DNA of 51,290 bases, taken from NCBI GenBank assembly GCA_018242105.1, contig JAFECP010000019.1, forward strand, positions 79,355 to 130,644, read 5' to 3'. Positions 34,080 through 43,525 of this stretch are shown piece by piece. Within the stretch, counting starts at the first letter, position 1. Each line of letters opens with the position of its first letter. The notes beneath the pieces were generated by a model. The model was given only the letters and a program-made list of their open reading frames with translations, was not told the DNA's origin and did no database searches. Source of the stretch: Pseudomonadota bacterium. GTDB lineage: Bacteria > Pseudomonadota > Alphaproteobacteria > Micropepsales > Micropepsaceae. A program made the position numbers and the translations under genes.

Positions 34080-35027
34080 CTACGAGAGCGCGCCGCGGAG
34101 CGATCGCAGCAATGCCTCCGCTTCGTCAATCTTTTTTAGGATATCAACGTCCCCTTTGAGTTCTTGCAGAGTGGAGAAAGGGACCTTTTTCATCGCATCG
34201 ACGGCAGCTTCTAGATCGCCGGGTAACCCATTTTTGACTGGCTTGGGCGCCGGCCCAAGGCGCAGCATTGCCGACTCCAAATCCCCAGCATCGCTCAGAA
34301 ACTGCGAACGCGCGACTGGGTCAGGCAAGATCGTGCGGAGCTTTCGAAGATCTTTGGAGTTGGTAATGCGCTTCTGGTTGACCTTCTTGACCACCGCTTC
34401 GATGACCGTCGGCGTCAGCAATTTCTTGCTCACCCCCATCAACTCACGCGACCAGGTGATCGCGGCGCTGGGGTCACGGAGACTGGTGAATTTTTCAGAG
34501 AGCTCGAAGATGTCGACCAGCTTGTCAAGCTCACGCACCGTGATGCCTAAGATATTGGCTGCGCTCGACCGCCCCATCATGTCGACCAGACGATACGCCA
34601 CCATTTCCTTTTCTTTGGCGTCCCACTCCTTCCGCTGGCGATGGATATAAATCCAGACTCGAAGCCTGTCTTCCTCGCTCAGCGTCCGGTCAGTAACTTC
34701 AACTGGGATTTCGCGATAGTCGCCCTTTCCCTGTTCCACCAAGGCCCGTGAGTTGGTCCACCGGCGGTCGCCATCAATGATCCGAAACTTCCCCGGTAGG
34801 TCGGGATGGGGCTCGACAAGTAGAGGTTCGAAGAGGCCGCCATTCGCTTCGATCTGCCGCTGCAGCTCTTCATCGACCTTCGGACCCATGCGAGGCTGCT
34901 TCTCGTTCGGCACGATATCGTCGATATCGGCCTTGGTCCGGTATGTACGCAGGACGGTACGATCGAGCCGTCGCTCCTGAAGATTGACGACATTGTTCCG
35001 GTTCGGAATGACCCGCGGGTTCGTCAT
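34080..35027 (-). CDS. ParB/RepB-like protein, DUF2130-associated
   Basis: A 315-residue protein with a ParB-type N-terminal domain (IVPNEKQPRMGPKVDEEL, FEPLLVEPHPDLPGKF, RIIDGDRRWTNSRAL), where the usual GxRR patch reads DGDRRW, followed by a helix-turn-helix region (SSAANILGITVRELDKLVDI) and a helical tail. ParB-like proteins bind DNA and some hydrolyse CTP. No ParA and no replication origin is nearby, so plasmid partition is unlikely. Its ATG overlaps the stop of the DUF2130 gene (ATGA), so the two act together. Confidence 0.75.
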   Translation of the reverse strand: MTNPRVIPNRNNVVNLQERRLDRTVLRTYRTKADIDDIVPNEKQPRMGPKVDEELQRQIEANGGLFEPLLVEPHPDLPGKFRIIDGDRRWTNSRALVEQGKGDYREIPVEVTDRTLSEEDRLRVWIYIHRQRKEWDAKEKEMVAYRLVDMMGRSSAANILGITVRELDKLVDIFELSEKFTSLRDPSAAITWSRELMGVSKKLLTPTVIEAVVKKVNQKRITNSKDLRKLRTILPDPVARSQFLSDAGDLESAMLRLGPAPKPVKNGLPGDLEAAVDAMKKVPFSTLQELKGDVDILKKIDEAEALLRSLRGALS

Positions 35028-36640
35028 TGAGGGCTCTCCGGCGTGAACGCCGTACCGATGATCGAGTCAATCTGATTCCGCAATTCAGCCTGCACTTTCA
35101 TCGCCGAGCGGATGGCAAGACCCTGCTGTTTCCAGACATTTTCGTGAGCCTTCATTTCCTTCGTCTGGATATCCAGCAGTGACTCTGCCAGCTCGTCCAG
35201 CCGCGCGAAGGAATCCGCGCACTGCTGGGACGTGATGAAGCTATACAAAGCCGCGGTTTTTTGGGTCCGTTCGGCGTTGCTCATACGCAAGGCGTGAGAT
35301 TGAACCATATGAGCGCGAACGAGCTGGATAAGAGCGACGATCCGAGCCGGGTTGGCGATCACGACGCCGTCCTGGATATGCAATTGCTTGGCGCCGGCTG
35401 GAAACTTGCTGGATGACAGCACGGCATGGTCAGCCTTGGCACTTAACTGATCTGACCGCAGCTTGGTCACGAAATCATTTCGCCAGGCGTTATGGTTCTT
35501 GGAATCGTAGATGATCGTGCCGCATTCCTGTCCGTTGTGGATGACGGTATGCAGGATGTCTGCGCCTTGCTGGCCCTTGGTCACGCGCACGATGCGATCG
35601 CCATCGAACTCAGCCTTCAGCGCTTCAAAAAGATTGATTTCCGCACCTTCCCCGAGTTCCTCGGCGGTCTTCTTCTCAAGAGCGCGCTGCAATTCCTCGA
35701 CTTTGTTGGCCAATTTCTGACGCTCTTCGAACGTAGCCGACTTCTCGGCGTTGACGGCCGCCATCTTGTCAGCCTCAAGCGCCTCGCGCTGCTCTTGAAG
35801 CCGCTCATTGAGCTGGGCCTCGTGGGATTCTTGGAGACTCTTCGCCGTCGCCTCCGCCTCGGCCGCCCTGGTCTCGGCGTCAGCCTTGGCCTGCTCAGCG
35901 GCTCCAATTCTCGCCTTGGCGGCAGCCTCGGCAGCGGCGCTGACCTCCGCACGGATCTCCGCTTCACGAGCAGCCGCCTTAGCCTGCACTTCGGCCAACG
36001 CCTGTTCGCTCGTCAATCTGGTTTGCGCCAGCTCTGCCTTTAGCGCCTCACTGGTGTTCTCGGCGGCCAACTTCTGGGCCTCGGCTTCCACCAGCCGGTT
36101 CGCGGCCGCTTCGGTCGCGAGGCGTGTCGCCTCTGACCGGACCGCCTCCTCTCGCGCGACCGCGTCCGCTTTTACTTTCTCGATAGCAGCGGTCGAATCG
36201 CGCTGCACCTGTTCGAGTTGAACCTGAAGGACAGCCTTCGCCGCCTCGGCGTTTGCCTTCTCGGTGGCGGCCTCGGCAGTCTTGGCCTGGAGCGCCTCTT
36301 GGGCTTCAACACGAGCCGCTTCCGCCTCATCGACTCGCGTCTTTGCCTGATGCTCGGCTGCCAGACGGGCCTGCTCTCGGGCCTCGGTGATTTTTTTGTC
36401 GGCCTCTAGTCGTGCGTGCTCAAGAGCTTCCGTCTTTTCGGCGTCGAATCTCTCCTGCAGTCGTGCGGTAATAGCGGAAGACTGTGCCTGGTCACGCGCC
36501 TGCAGGCGTTCGGCGATCTCATCCGCGCGGTCGTGCGGAATGGGCTGCTCACAAACCGGGCAAACGTCGTTGACGGGATGAAGGTGATGGATGGGATTGG
36601 AACGCACCGTAGACGCTGCTGAGGTTTGCGGACTCGCCAT
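35024..36640 (-). CDS. DUF2130 coiled-coil protein with CxxC zinc motif
   Basis: 538 residues from ATG 36640, which has GGAGG 5 bases upstream; the TTG at 36652 lies in that site. N-terminal CPVCEQPIPHDRADEI is a one-sided zinc-finger motif. Residues ~45-310 are a long Ala/Glu-rich coiled coil. The C-terminal part (FDGDRIVRVTKGQQGADILH, CGTIIYDSKNHNAWRNDFV, KLRSDQLSAKADHAVLSSSK) is the DUF2130 domain, whose D...(D)SK pattern recalls restriction-type nuclease folds; that is inference. First gene of a two-gene operon with the ParB-like gene. Confidence 0.82.
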   Translation of the reverse strand: MASPQTSAASTVRSNPIHHLHPVNDVCPVCEQPIPHDRADEIAERLQARDQAQSSAITARLQERFDAEKTEALEHARLEADKKITEAREQARLAAEHQAKTRVDEAEAARVEAQEALQAKTAEAATEKANAEAAKAVLQVQLEQVQRDSTAAIEKVKADAVAREEAVRSEATRLATEAAANRLVEAEAQKLAAENTSEALKAELAQTRLTSEQALAEVQAKAAAREAEIRAEVSAAAEAAAKARIGAAEQAKADAETRAAEAEATAKSLQESHEAQLNERLQEQREALEADKMAAVNAEKSATFEERQKLANKVEELQRALEKKTAEELGEGAEINLFEALKAEFDGDRIVRVTKGQQGADILHTVIHNGQECGTIIYDSKNHNAWRNDFVTKLRSDQLSAKADHAVLSSSKFPAGAKQLHIQDGVVIANPARIVALIQLVRAHMVQSHALRMSNAERTQKTAALYSFITSQQCADSFARLDELAESLLDIQTKEMKAHENVWKQQGLAIRSAMKVQAELRNQIDSIIGTAFTPESPQ

Positions 36641-36751
36641 GACGGCCTCCAATTTCTAGGACCTATTTTCTCCTACTTGATCCTGAAGTCAATCCCCTTT
36701 ACGCTGATGTGGTCGGACGGAATCGGCCGTGGCGACAGAGGAGATGTCACC

Positions 36752-36943
36752 GTGACCAAGACGTACAAACCCGGGCAGCAGGCTCCGGTATCGGGTGAGT
36801 TCGGTATCGTGGGCCCTCGGGGCGGCGCTACCGGTAAGGAACGAACCGCAGTTCAGGGACGCCCCCTGCCTCCGACGCCAAAGCCCGGCCAGCGCTATGT
36901 CCTCGATCGCCCGGCTCACAATGGGGCGGGCAAGCCAAAGTGA
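36752..36943 (+). CDS. YjzC-like small protein
   Basis: 63 residues from GTG 36752, which has AGAGGAG about 8 bases upstream; a longer frame to 36626 would run through the DUF2130 promoter region. The sequence KTYKPGQQAPVSGEFGIVGP, with a later TPKPGQRYVL, resembles YjzC-type small proteins, in which two short KxGxxxP segments pair as a small beta structure. Function unknown. It lies 140 bp upstream of the pseudokinase-helicase gene on the same strand and could be co-transcribed. Confidence 0.6.
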   Translation: MTKTYKPGQQAPVSGEFGIVGPRGGATGKERTAVQGRPLPPTPKPGQRYVLDRPAHNGAGKPK

Positions 36944-37083
36944 GCGGAGAACGGAACCGGCACCGATTATCTGGGTGCCGGCTCCCATGCCGTGTGGAAT
37001 TGCTGGAGGCCTGACGGTCCGCCGCCGCCAAATTTGGCTGCCGCTGACTGACTAACAACGCCCACGCGATTGTCGAGAGGCAG

Positions 37084-40000
37084 ATGCCGAAGAGCAAACA
37101 AACGAAACGATCGAGGCTCGCGCTCGAGGATCGCTTTGATTTCATCGGAGACGGCGTCGCCGTCGGCGACCGTGCCTCGCTGGGCTCGGCGATCTTCAAC
37201 GTCGAGGAAAAGAGCACGGGTGCGGAGCTAAGCCTGAAACTCTGGCGAAAGACCGGCAAACCTGTCGACGAAGATCTCCGACAGCTTTGGCTGCATGAGA
37301 TGCGGCAGGTCCAAAGAGTGATGTCCTACGCCGGAGCGCGTGACGTCGTGGTCGACGTGATGGAATTCGTCGAAGACGACCGTGAATTTGGCGTTCTTCT
37401 GGAGCGCGTCGGGCAACCCCTGAGTGAAAGGCGGAAACGCGTTTCGCGCCAACACTGGCTGCACAACCTTGGTGCGCCGCGTCCACGGATACTCTTCTGG
37501 AACAACATCAAACGCGTTGTACGCGCACTCGGCATCATCCATGCCCAAGGCTTGGTCCATGGCCGGCTGGCAGCGGATGTGATCATGACTGAGGGCGCCG
37601 ATGAAGCCGATTTTCGACTCGGCGGTTTCGAGTGGAGTCTGTGGCTCGCTGCGAATTCCGCCGACCGATCTCACGCGAAGATTGGCCCGGACGCGGCGAC
37701 TCGCCGCGCCGAGAGCTACTCCTTCGAAGCCGATTGGCGAGCGCTGGGCCTCGTCGTCGCAGAATGTCTTGATGCTGAAATCAAACCTTCGGGCGAGGTG
37801 CAGGTATCTGGAAAGGGAAACTTATCAATCACGTTGCATGTTCCCGAACGCGTGCTGATCAAACGGCTCGTCGCGCCGTCACGAATGGACCAGCTTGATG
37901 CTGACTCGATCACCCGGGCAATCGATGACCTCATCGCCAGTGTCTCGCGCGCGGTATCCGCCCGCGCCGGCACCTTTATCCTGACATTCGATCGACAGTC
38001 GAAGCTTGGCGAAGCGGTATACGATGCAACAGGCGGCGAAATACCGATCGACGAATATCGTCGCCAACTCGAATGGGTCCGCGCCGACCTCGATGGCGGC
38101 GCGACGCTGCTGGTTCCGAGGGCTTTCGACCCGGCAACCTCATGGCTCAGACTTGTTACGGATGCCATGGTTTATAGGCTCCGGGCGTTTCGCGATGAGG
38201 GCGCAGCCGTCTGGGATGTCGCGGTCTGCCAAGCTGTCGACGTGCGATCTGGAACATTCAGCCTCGGCGAGAATGACGAGCACCCGATCCTTCAGCCCGT
38301 TTCGGTAGCGGGGAATTTCCGCGAGGCGCAGGAACTGCGGGCGCGCCTTGGGCCAGACGCCTTGGACTGGAGCACCTTTGCTGACGGGGACAAGGATAGC
38401 GGCGCGTTGACAGAAAACGACGCGATTCGCCGAGCCCTTTTGCTGGTTCAAGTAGTCGAAGCTGTCGTCAAAGCGCTCGAAGTCTATCCAGTTGAGATCC
38501 TCGATACCGGGCGACGGGATGGCCGGAAATTCGTCATCCTGCGCGCGGAACCGAATAACGACCGGGATCGAATCGCCAAGAAAATTGGACTTTCAGAAAG
38601 CGCCGTTGCGCTTTCGAGGTTATTTGAGGAGGAGCACCGAGACGCTGAGGCAAAATGGCGATTGAGCCAAGCTGCTAGTCTCGGTGCTACCCGCGTCGGT
38701 GACGTTGTGGTTACATTCGTCGACATCGTCGATCATAAGGGCCGGCGCGGTTATCAGTTCGAAATTGACGAAGAACTACCTGATAGGGGTCCGTTCTTTC
38801 TTCGCACCGAGCGCGATACTGGGACCGAGCAGGTCATCGCTAGACGGCTTCGCAACATCAAAGCGTTGGATACACGCGTCGATCTGACTGACATGCTTGC
38901 CGATCCTTGGCGTGTGCGTCAGTCAAGTCGCGACGTCTTCAGTGACGAAGACAAAAAGGACGAAGCGTTTCTGGACCTCGATAAACCGAAACAGGACGCC
39001 CTCATCGGCTTATGGTCTACTCTTCCGTCATACTTTGTCGTGGGACCGCCGGGCGTCGGAAAGACCAAGCTTGCCACCGAAGTCGTGCGACGGCGCTTCC
39101 TCGCCGATCGCTCAACGCGCATGCTTATTAGCGCCCAAGGACACGACGCGCTCGACAATCTTCAAGAGAAGATCGCTGAAACTCTGAGCAAAGCCGGACT
39201 GGCAGACCTGTTAGTGGTCCGCTCGACTACATCCGAGCGCCGCCCCACCAGCGATGAAGAGGTTCACCGGGCAGGCCTCGCCTATCTTGAGCGGTTGTCA
39301 CGGAGCACCCTGGCGCGCGATGCCCCAGCCCCGACCCGTTCCCGCATATCGGTGCTGAAGGCTGCGGCGAGCCGCTTGGAAACCGCCAAAGACACGGTCG
39401 ATCGAGATGAAAGATCCGGGCTGGGCGCGGTGTCCCATCTTGTCTTGGACGCTGCCAACATCGTCATTTCGACGGCGAATTCGCCGGACATCGAGCGGCT
39501 GGTCGAGGCGCGCGAGCAGTTTGACTGGGTCGTGGTCGAAGAGGCCGCGAAAGCAACAGGGCCCGAACTGATCGGTCCTCTAATGCTGTCCGGTCGCCGG
39601 CTGCTGATAGGTGATCACCACCAATTACCACCCTTTGAGGCTGATCGACTCGTCAAGATCCTGACCGACCACAGTTTAGTCAGCGAGGCGCTCAAGATCG
39701 CAGAACAACTTATTGGCCCACTGCTTCGCGACGGCGAATTGGATGAGCTTGACGCCGTTTCTGCAGACGCTCCCATGCTTCGCGGGACAGCCGATATGGC
39801 TCTACGGCTGCTCGAGCCGTTCCGGACGTTCGTCGAGGATGATGAGCGACGGGCAGCGGCAAACCCGGGACACAGGCGGATCGCCGCTACCCTGACAGAG
39901 CAGCGCCGCATGGATCCGGCGATCGCAGAAATCGTCTCGAAGGCCTTTTACCAAGGTCGCCTGACGACAGAGGCAGGTCGTGCCCGCGTTGCCGAGAGTG

Positions 40001-40656
40001 GCGAGTCATCCATCATCCAACTAGAGCCCCTCCCCAAGTCGCCGGTAGTTGTGGTCAATTTTCCGCACGTCAGCTCCACCGGCCATAGTAGCGAAATCGA
40101 ACGCGGTCGTCCCCGCTGGCACAACCCGTCTGAGGTGCAAAGCGTCGTCGATGTTTTGCGCCTTGTTCGAGCAAAGGACGCGAAGAAGCCACCGACGCTC
40201 GCAATTCTGTCGCCCTACAAGGCACAGGTTGAGAAGCTCCACGAACGGATCGCCTCAGTCCGCGCGCGAGACCTCGCCCACCTGGATCAGTTTCGGGCCG
40301 TTCGCAGCAATGGAGCATTTGTCGGTACGGTCGACTCGTTTCAAGGCGGCGAAGCCGACTTAGTAATCTTATCGCTTGTTCGGAATAATTCCCGCACCGG
40401 CGGCGGCGCCCTCGGGTTCTTGCGCGACAGGCGCCGCATGAACGTCGCGCTGAGCCGCGCGAAGTCTCAATTGATAATCGTCGGCAGCCTAGCGTTCCTC
40501 AAAGAAGCTGTCCGCGGTGTCAACCCAGATGCCGAAAGCCACGACCTATCGTTTCTCTCCGAAATAGCGGACGCGATTGACGACCTGGCCGGACGTAAGC
40601 GCAACGACGTATCGCTCGCCACGCTTATCCCGCCTTCGATTCTGAAAGACCACTGA
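37084..40656 (+). CDS. mkoA: Pseudokinase-Upf1-like helicase fusion (MkoA-like, Mokosh type I)
   Basis: A 1190-residue fusion. Residues ~20-290 follow a Ser/Thr kinase fold: SLKLW supplies the Lys, but the catalytic loop reads LVHGRLAADVIM (HRD Asp lost) and the DFG site reads RLGGFEW, so it is probably a pseudokinase. Residues ~630-1150 form an SF1B (DNA2/NAM7/Upf1) helicase: GPPGVGKT (654-661), VVVEEAA (~818), LIGDHHQLPP (~842), VGTVDSFQGGEADLV (~1082), RRMNVALSRAKSQ (~1118). A helicase with a kinase domain followed by a PLD nuclease gene is the Mokosh type I anti-phage set. The stop overlaps the ATG of the PLD gene. Confidence 0.88.
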   Translation: MPKSKQTKRSRLALEDRFDFIGDGVAVGDRASLGSAIFNVEEKSTGAELSLKLWRKTGKPVDEDLRQLWLHEMRQVQRVMSYAGARDVVVDVMEFVEDDREFGVLLERVGQPLSERRKRVSRQHWLHNLGAPRPRILFWNNIKRVVRALGIIHAQGLVHGRLAADVIMTEGADEADFRLGGFEWSLWLAANSADRSHAKIGPDAATRRAESYSFEADWRALGLVVAECLDAEIKPSGEVQVSGKGNLSITLHVPERVLIKRLVAPSRMDQLDADSITRAIDDLIASVSRAVSARAGTFILTFDRQSKLGEAVYDATGGEIPIDEYRRQLEWVRADLDGGATLLVPRAFDPATSWLRLVTDAMVYRLRAFRDEGAAVWDVAVCQAVDVRSGTFSLGENDEHPILQPVSVAGNFREAQELRARLGPDALDWSTFADGDKDSGALTENDAIRRALLLVQVVEAVVKALEVYPVEILDTGRRDGRKFVILRAEPNNDRDRIAKKIGLSESAVALSRLFEEEHRDAEAKWRLSQAASLGATRVGDVVVTFVDIVDHKGRRGYQFEIDEELPDRGPFFLRTERDTGTEQVIARRLRNIKALDTRVDLTDMLADPWRVRQSSRDVFSDEDKKDEAFLDLDKPKQDALIGLWSTLPSYFVVGPPGVGKTKLATEVVRRRFLADRSTRMLISAQGHDALDNLQEKIAETLSKAGLADLLVVRSTTSERRPTSDEEVHRAGLAYLERLSRSTLARDAPAPTRSRISVLKAAASRLETAKDTVDRDERSGLGAVSHLVLDAANIVISTANSPDIERLVEAREQFDWVVVEEAAKATGPELIGPLMLSGRRLLIGDHHQLPPFEADRLVKILTDHSLVSEALKIAEQLIGPLLRDGELDELDAVSADAPMLRGTADMALRLLEPFRTFVEDDERRAAANPGHRRIAATLTEQRRMDPAIAEIVSKAFYQGRLTTEAGRARVAESGESSIIQLEPLPKSPVVVVNFPHVSSTGHSSEIERGRPRWHNPSEVQSVVDVLRLVRAKDAKKPPTLAILSPYKAQVEKLHERIASVRARDLAHLDQFRAVRSNGAFVGTVDSFQGGEADLVILSLVRNNSRTGGGALGFLRDRRRMNVALSRAKSQLIIVGSLAFLKEAVRGVNPDAESHDLSFLSEIADAIDDLAGRKRNDVSLATLIPPSILKDH

Positions 40657-42446
40657 TGAGCGTGCTGATCGCTGTTCCTGTCTTTCGAGTAGGTTGCAAG
40701 GTCGGAATCGACCGCGGGCGCGCCTGGAGCGTGATCGATGAAGTCATTCTGTGGGCAATTACACGCCAATCCAAGACCATCGCATCACTCGCGGTTGATG
40801 CCGATCTTCCGCACCAGGTTGTCGTTGCCTCGATCGCGCGGCTAATGCGGTTCCGCTTGGTTGAAGTGACAATCAACGACGCTTCCGTTACGTTTCGAGC
40901 AAGTGAATATGGCTTCAAGGTGGTCAGCAGCGGCAACCCACTTCCGTTCTTTCCGAAACGAATCTCGCGCCGAGTCAGCTTCGTGATCGAGTGGGCCACC
41001 GGCGATTTCTTCCCGACCCGCCAAGTTCGTCTCATGACGCCCTATAAGCTCGAAGAGGCTCGGAAGGGCGGCTCAGAGGTTCGCATCGTATCGGTGGAAG
41101 GTGGGGGACCTTCGATGTCGCACGAAGCTAACCTCAACCGGCTCTCCGACATCGCTGCCCGTGGCTGGGACGAACAAGTTGCGCTAATCGACGGACGAAC
41201 CGCAACCATGCGCGACGACGAGTATATGGTGTTGCGCGTTATCGACGGTGAGCCACAGGGACTTCCGGAATCAGCCGGCCAAGAACTTTGTCGCCTTGTC
41301 GATGAAGCAGCAGCACTTCCTCGCGGCACCACCAGCATCCCGGTGACCTACGCCGGTCCGCAGGAAATTTCCGACGACCAACCAATAGGTCATGCATGCA
41401 CCATCAATGCAGACGACGTCGTGATCGGCGGCTCCGTGCAACGAGAGTGCCTTGAACGGCTTCTGGAGCAGGCTCACCGCCGTGTTATCGTGCACTCCAC
41501 CTTCCTTGATGCGGCACGCTTTAAGGACATGAGCGCCGCGATCCGGGCTGCTTGTGTGAGAGGGGTTTCCTTCGATCTCCTATGGGGTGCGGAAAAAGAC
41601 GAGGATACGGAGAGCCGGAACGCGGCTGCCGCCTCGCAGATTGCCTCGATAGTTCGCGAAGACGCGGACCTCAGAGGGCGATTCCGGGTTCACATGCGCA
41701 CCACGGGGTCGCATGCCAAGCTAATCCTCCTCGATACCGCAGAAGATGGATGGATTGCTGGTGTCGGATCTTGCAACTGGTTCTCTTCGCCGTTCCAATC
41801 TGTTGAGTTGTCGGTTGTCTTACGAGATCAGCACGTGGTCGCCGATATCGCCGTCGCGCTGCAGCGCTTAGTGGGCCGGCGCGGCTTATCCGATAACATT
41901 GCCACCGAAATGGCGATCAATGCGCGAGATATGCGACGCACGCCATCGCCAGGCGGCAACGCGACTGTCTCCATCTTGATCGGCACCGCCCATGACCGTC
42001 TGATTCGAATGGCTAGCAGCGAAGCGAAACGCAGATTCGTGATTGGCAGCAACCGGCTGGGCTCTACCGCCCGCCCAGGTGCCTTGATGCAAGGGGAGGT
42101 CGCCGCCAGTCGGGAGGGCGTACAGGCTACCCTTCTCTATACCCAGACTGCGGGTCCCCTAAAGAACCGTCATGCCCGTGCCCTCGCCGAAGAGGCAAAA
42201 GCCGATGGCGTCCTTCTCCGTCGAACCAAGAAGATTCCCCTTCATGGTAAGTTCGTGGCTTGGGACGACGACGATCTCGTTGTCACCAGCTTGAATTGGG
42301 CGTCTGCGTCCGCTGACCCGGACTTTCCGTGGGGCGAAATAGGACTGCATATTCATGCGCCTCTCATTGCATCGGACGCTTTGTCACGGCTGGCACAGAT
42401 ATTTCCAGAATTAACGGACGAGGCTTCAGCAACTCAGGATGCTTAG
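40656..42446 (+). CDS. mkoB: Phospholipase D-like nuclease (MkoB-like, Mokosh type I)
   Basis: A 596-residue protein. The C-terminal half has two PLD motifs: GSHAKLILLDTAEDG with GVGSCNWFSSP (~residue 352) and PLHGKFVAWDDDDLVVTSLN (~529), giving the paired HxK catalytic sites of PLD-family nucleases. The N-terminal ~150 residues include a possible winged helix (VDEVILWAITRQSKTIASLA). Coupled to the helicase gene by a 1-bp overlap (TGATG), as expected for a two-protein Mokosh system acting on phage nucleic acid. Confidence 0.87.
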   Translation: MSVLIAVPVFRVGCKVGIDRGRAWSVIDEVILWAITRQSKTIASLAVDADLPHQVVVASIARLMRFRLVEVTINDASVTFRASEYGFKVVSSGNPLPFFPKRISRRVSFVIEWATGDFFPTRQVRLMTPYKLEEARKGGSEVRIVSVEGGGPSMSHEANLNRLSDIAARGWDEQVALIDGRTATMRDDEYMVLRVIDGEPQGLPESAGQELCRLVDEAAALPRGTTSIPVTYAGPQEISDDQPIGHACTINADDVVIGGSVQRECLERLLEQAHRRVIVHSTFLDAARFKDMSAAIRAACVRGVSFDLLWGAEKDEDTESRNAAAASQIASIVREDADLRGRFRVHMRTTGSHAKLILLDTAEDGWIAGVGSCNWFSSPFQSVELSVVLRDQHVVADIAVALQRLVGRRGLSDNIATEMAINARDMRRTPSPGGNATVSILIGTAHDRLIRMASSEAKRRFVIGSNRLGSTARPGALMQGEVAASREGVQATLLYTQTAGPLKNRHARALAEEAKADGVLLRRTKKIPLHGKFVAWDDDDLVVTSLNWASASADPDFPWGEIGLHIHAPLIASDALSRLAQIFPELTDEASATQDA

Positions 42447-42452
42447 TCGCAC

Positions 42453-43514
42453 TCAGCGCTTGCGAGGCACATAGAAGTTGGCGGAGAAGTAGTCGATAAC
42501 ATCCGCAGCTTGTGTCCCTTTGCGGAATTGCCGTTGCTCTTCGAAGTCGATCGACGGAATCATATGAATGAACTGATTGTCAGAGTATGCGGACAATACC
42601 GCCTCGGGATCGGGACCGCCGGAACGTAGTCCAGCCATGTTGTTTCCAGCCTCGATAGCCGCTCCGATCGTCACGTCGGCCAGTTGCACGGCAGGGCTCG
42701 TCTTCGAATCGACTTGTGCCACCTCGGCTAGCTTGAGAGGAAACTTGAGGGTGGTGATCTTGGTTTGGCGAAACTCGACCGCCTGATCGTGGTCAATGAA
42801 TTGCTGGAGCAGATCGTGATAGGTCAGGAGGTTCTTGGATTGATCGTGCTCGACCCGATAGGGACCTGCGGCCATCACTTCCATGCGGCTGATCAGGGAC
42901 TGCAATACGATCAGGGCGGCGTCGGTGTTCACGCCAGGATTTGCGATGGCGGAGAGGCATTCAGGAGCTGCGTACTGGGCCAGTGGGCCAAGGGTTTCTG
43001 GAAGCTCACGCCACTTGGTCGCGCGCGCATCAGTGACAAGCGCCTTGAGGGACTCCGGCGTCTTCTCTTTGACGGCACGTTGGAACGATGCGAGCAGCCG
43101 GTCGAAGGCCGCCGCACCGAGAAGTGTCGGACCGGCGACGGACAGCAGTGACGCCATCGCGTAGTTCTGCCCGTCCTCGTAGAAGTTTACACCTCTCTCG
43201 TAGTAAAACGGCTCGACTGCATAGTCCACGAACATCAGCGTCAGCAGGAAGCGCTTGTCGCACACGTAGGTGACGCATTTGTAGTGATTGAGAAGATCTC
43301 GTTGGAGGGCGAGCAGCCGCGGGTGATTGGCCGGGCGGCGCGATAACGCACGGTATTTGAGCTCAGGAGCTTGTAACTTAGGGAAGTGTTCGCCGATCAG
43401 GCGCGCCGCGTCTTGATCGCTGATAGCGATTGCCGTGGCGCCTTGGAAGCGCTGTTCGGCATTCAGAAGATCGAACCCCGTGTATCCGCTCTCATCGATC
43501 CGAAAGCACTCCAT
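42453..43514 (-). CDS. DUF3800 family protein
   Basis: 353 residues from ATG 43514 (MECFRIDESGYTGFD). The start IDESG followed by FQGATAIAISDQ is the hallmark of DUF3800, an RNase H-fold family common in mobile and defence regions. Later conserved pieces are LKYRALSRRPANHPRLLALQ, YVCDKRFLLTLMF and the Asp-rich PAVQLADVTIGAAI. A longer frame to 43727 would overlap the peptidase gene with low-quality sequence and is rejected. It lies 11 bp after the Lit-like gene, same strand, and converges on mkoB with 6 bp between stops. Confidence 0.82.
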   Translation of the reverse strand: MECFRIDESGYTGFDLLNAEQRFQGATAIAISDQDAARLIGEHFPKLQAPELKYRALSRRPANHPRLLALQRDLLNHYKCVTYVCDKRFLLTLMFVDYAVEPFYYERGVNFYEDGQNYAMASLLSVAGPTLLGAAAFDRLLASFQRAVKEKTPESLKALVTDARATKWRELPETLGPLAQYAAPECLSAIANPGVNTDAALIVLQSLISRMEVMAAGPYRVEHDQSKNLLTYHDLLQQFIDHDQAVEFRQTKITTLKFPLKLAEVAQVDSKTSPAVQLADVTIGAAIEAGNNMAGLRSGGPDPEAVLSAYSDNQFIHMIPSIDFEEQRQFRKGTQAADVIDYFSANFYVPRKR

Positions 43515-43525
43515 CGCGGGCGTTC

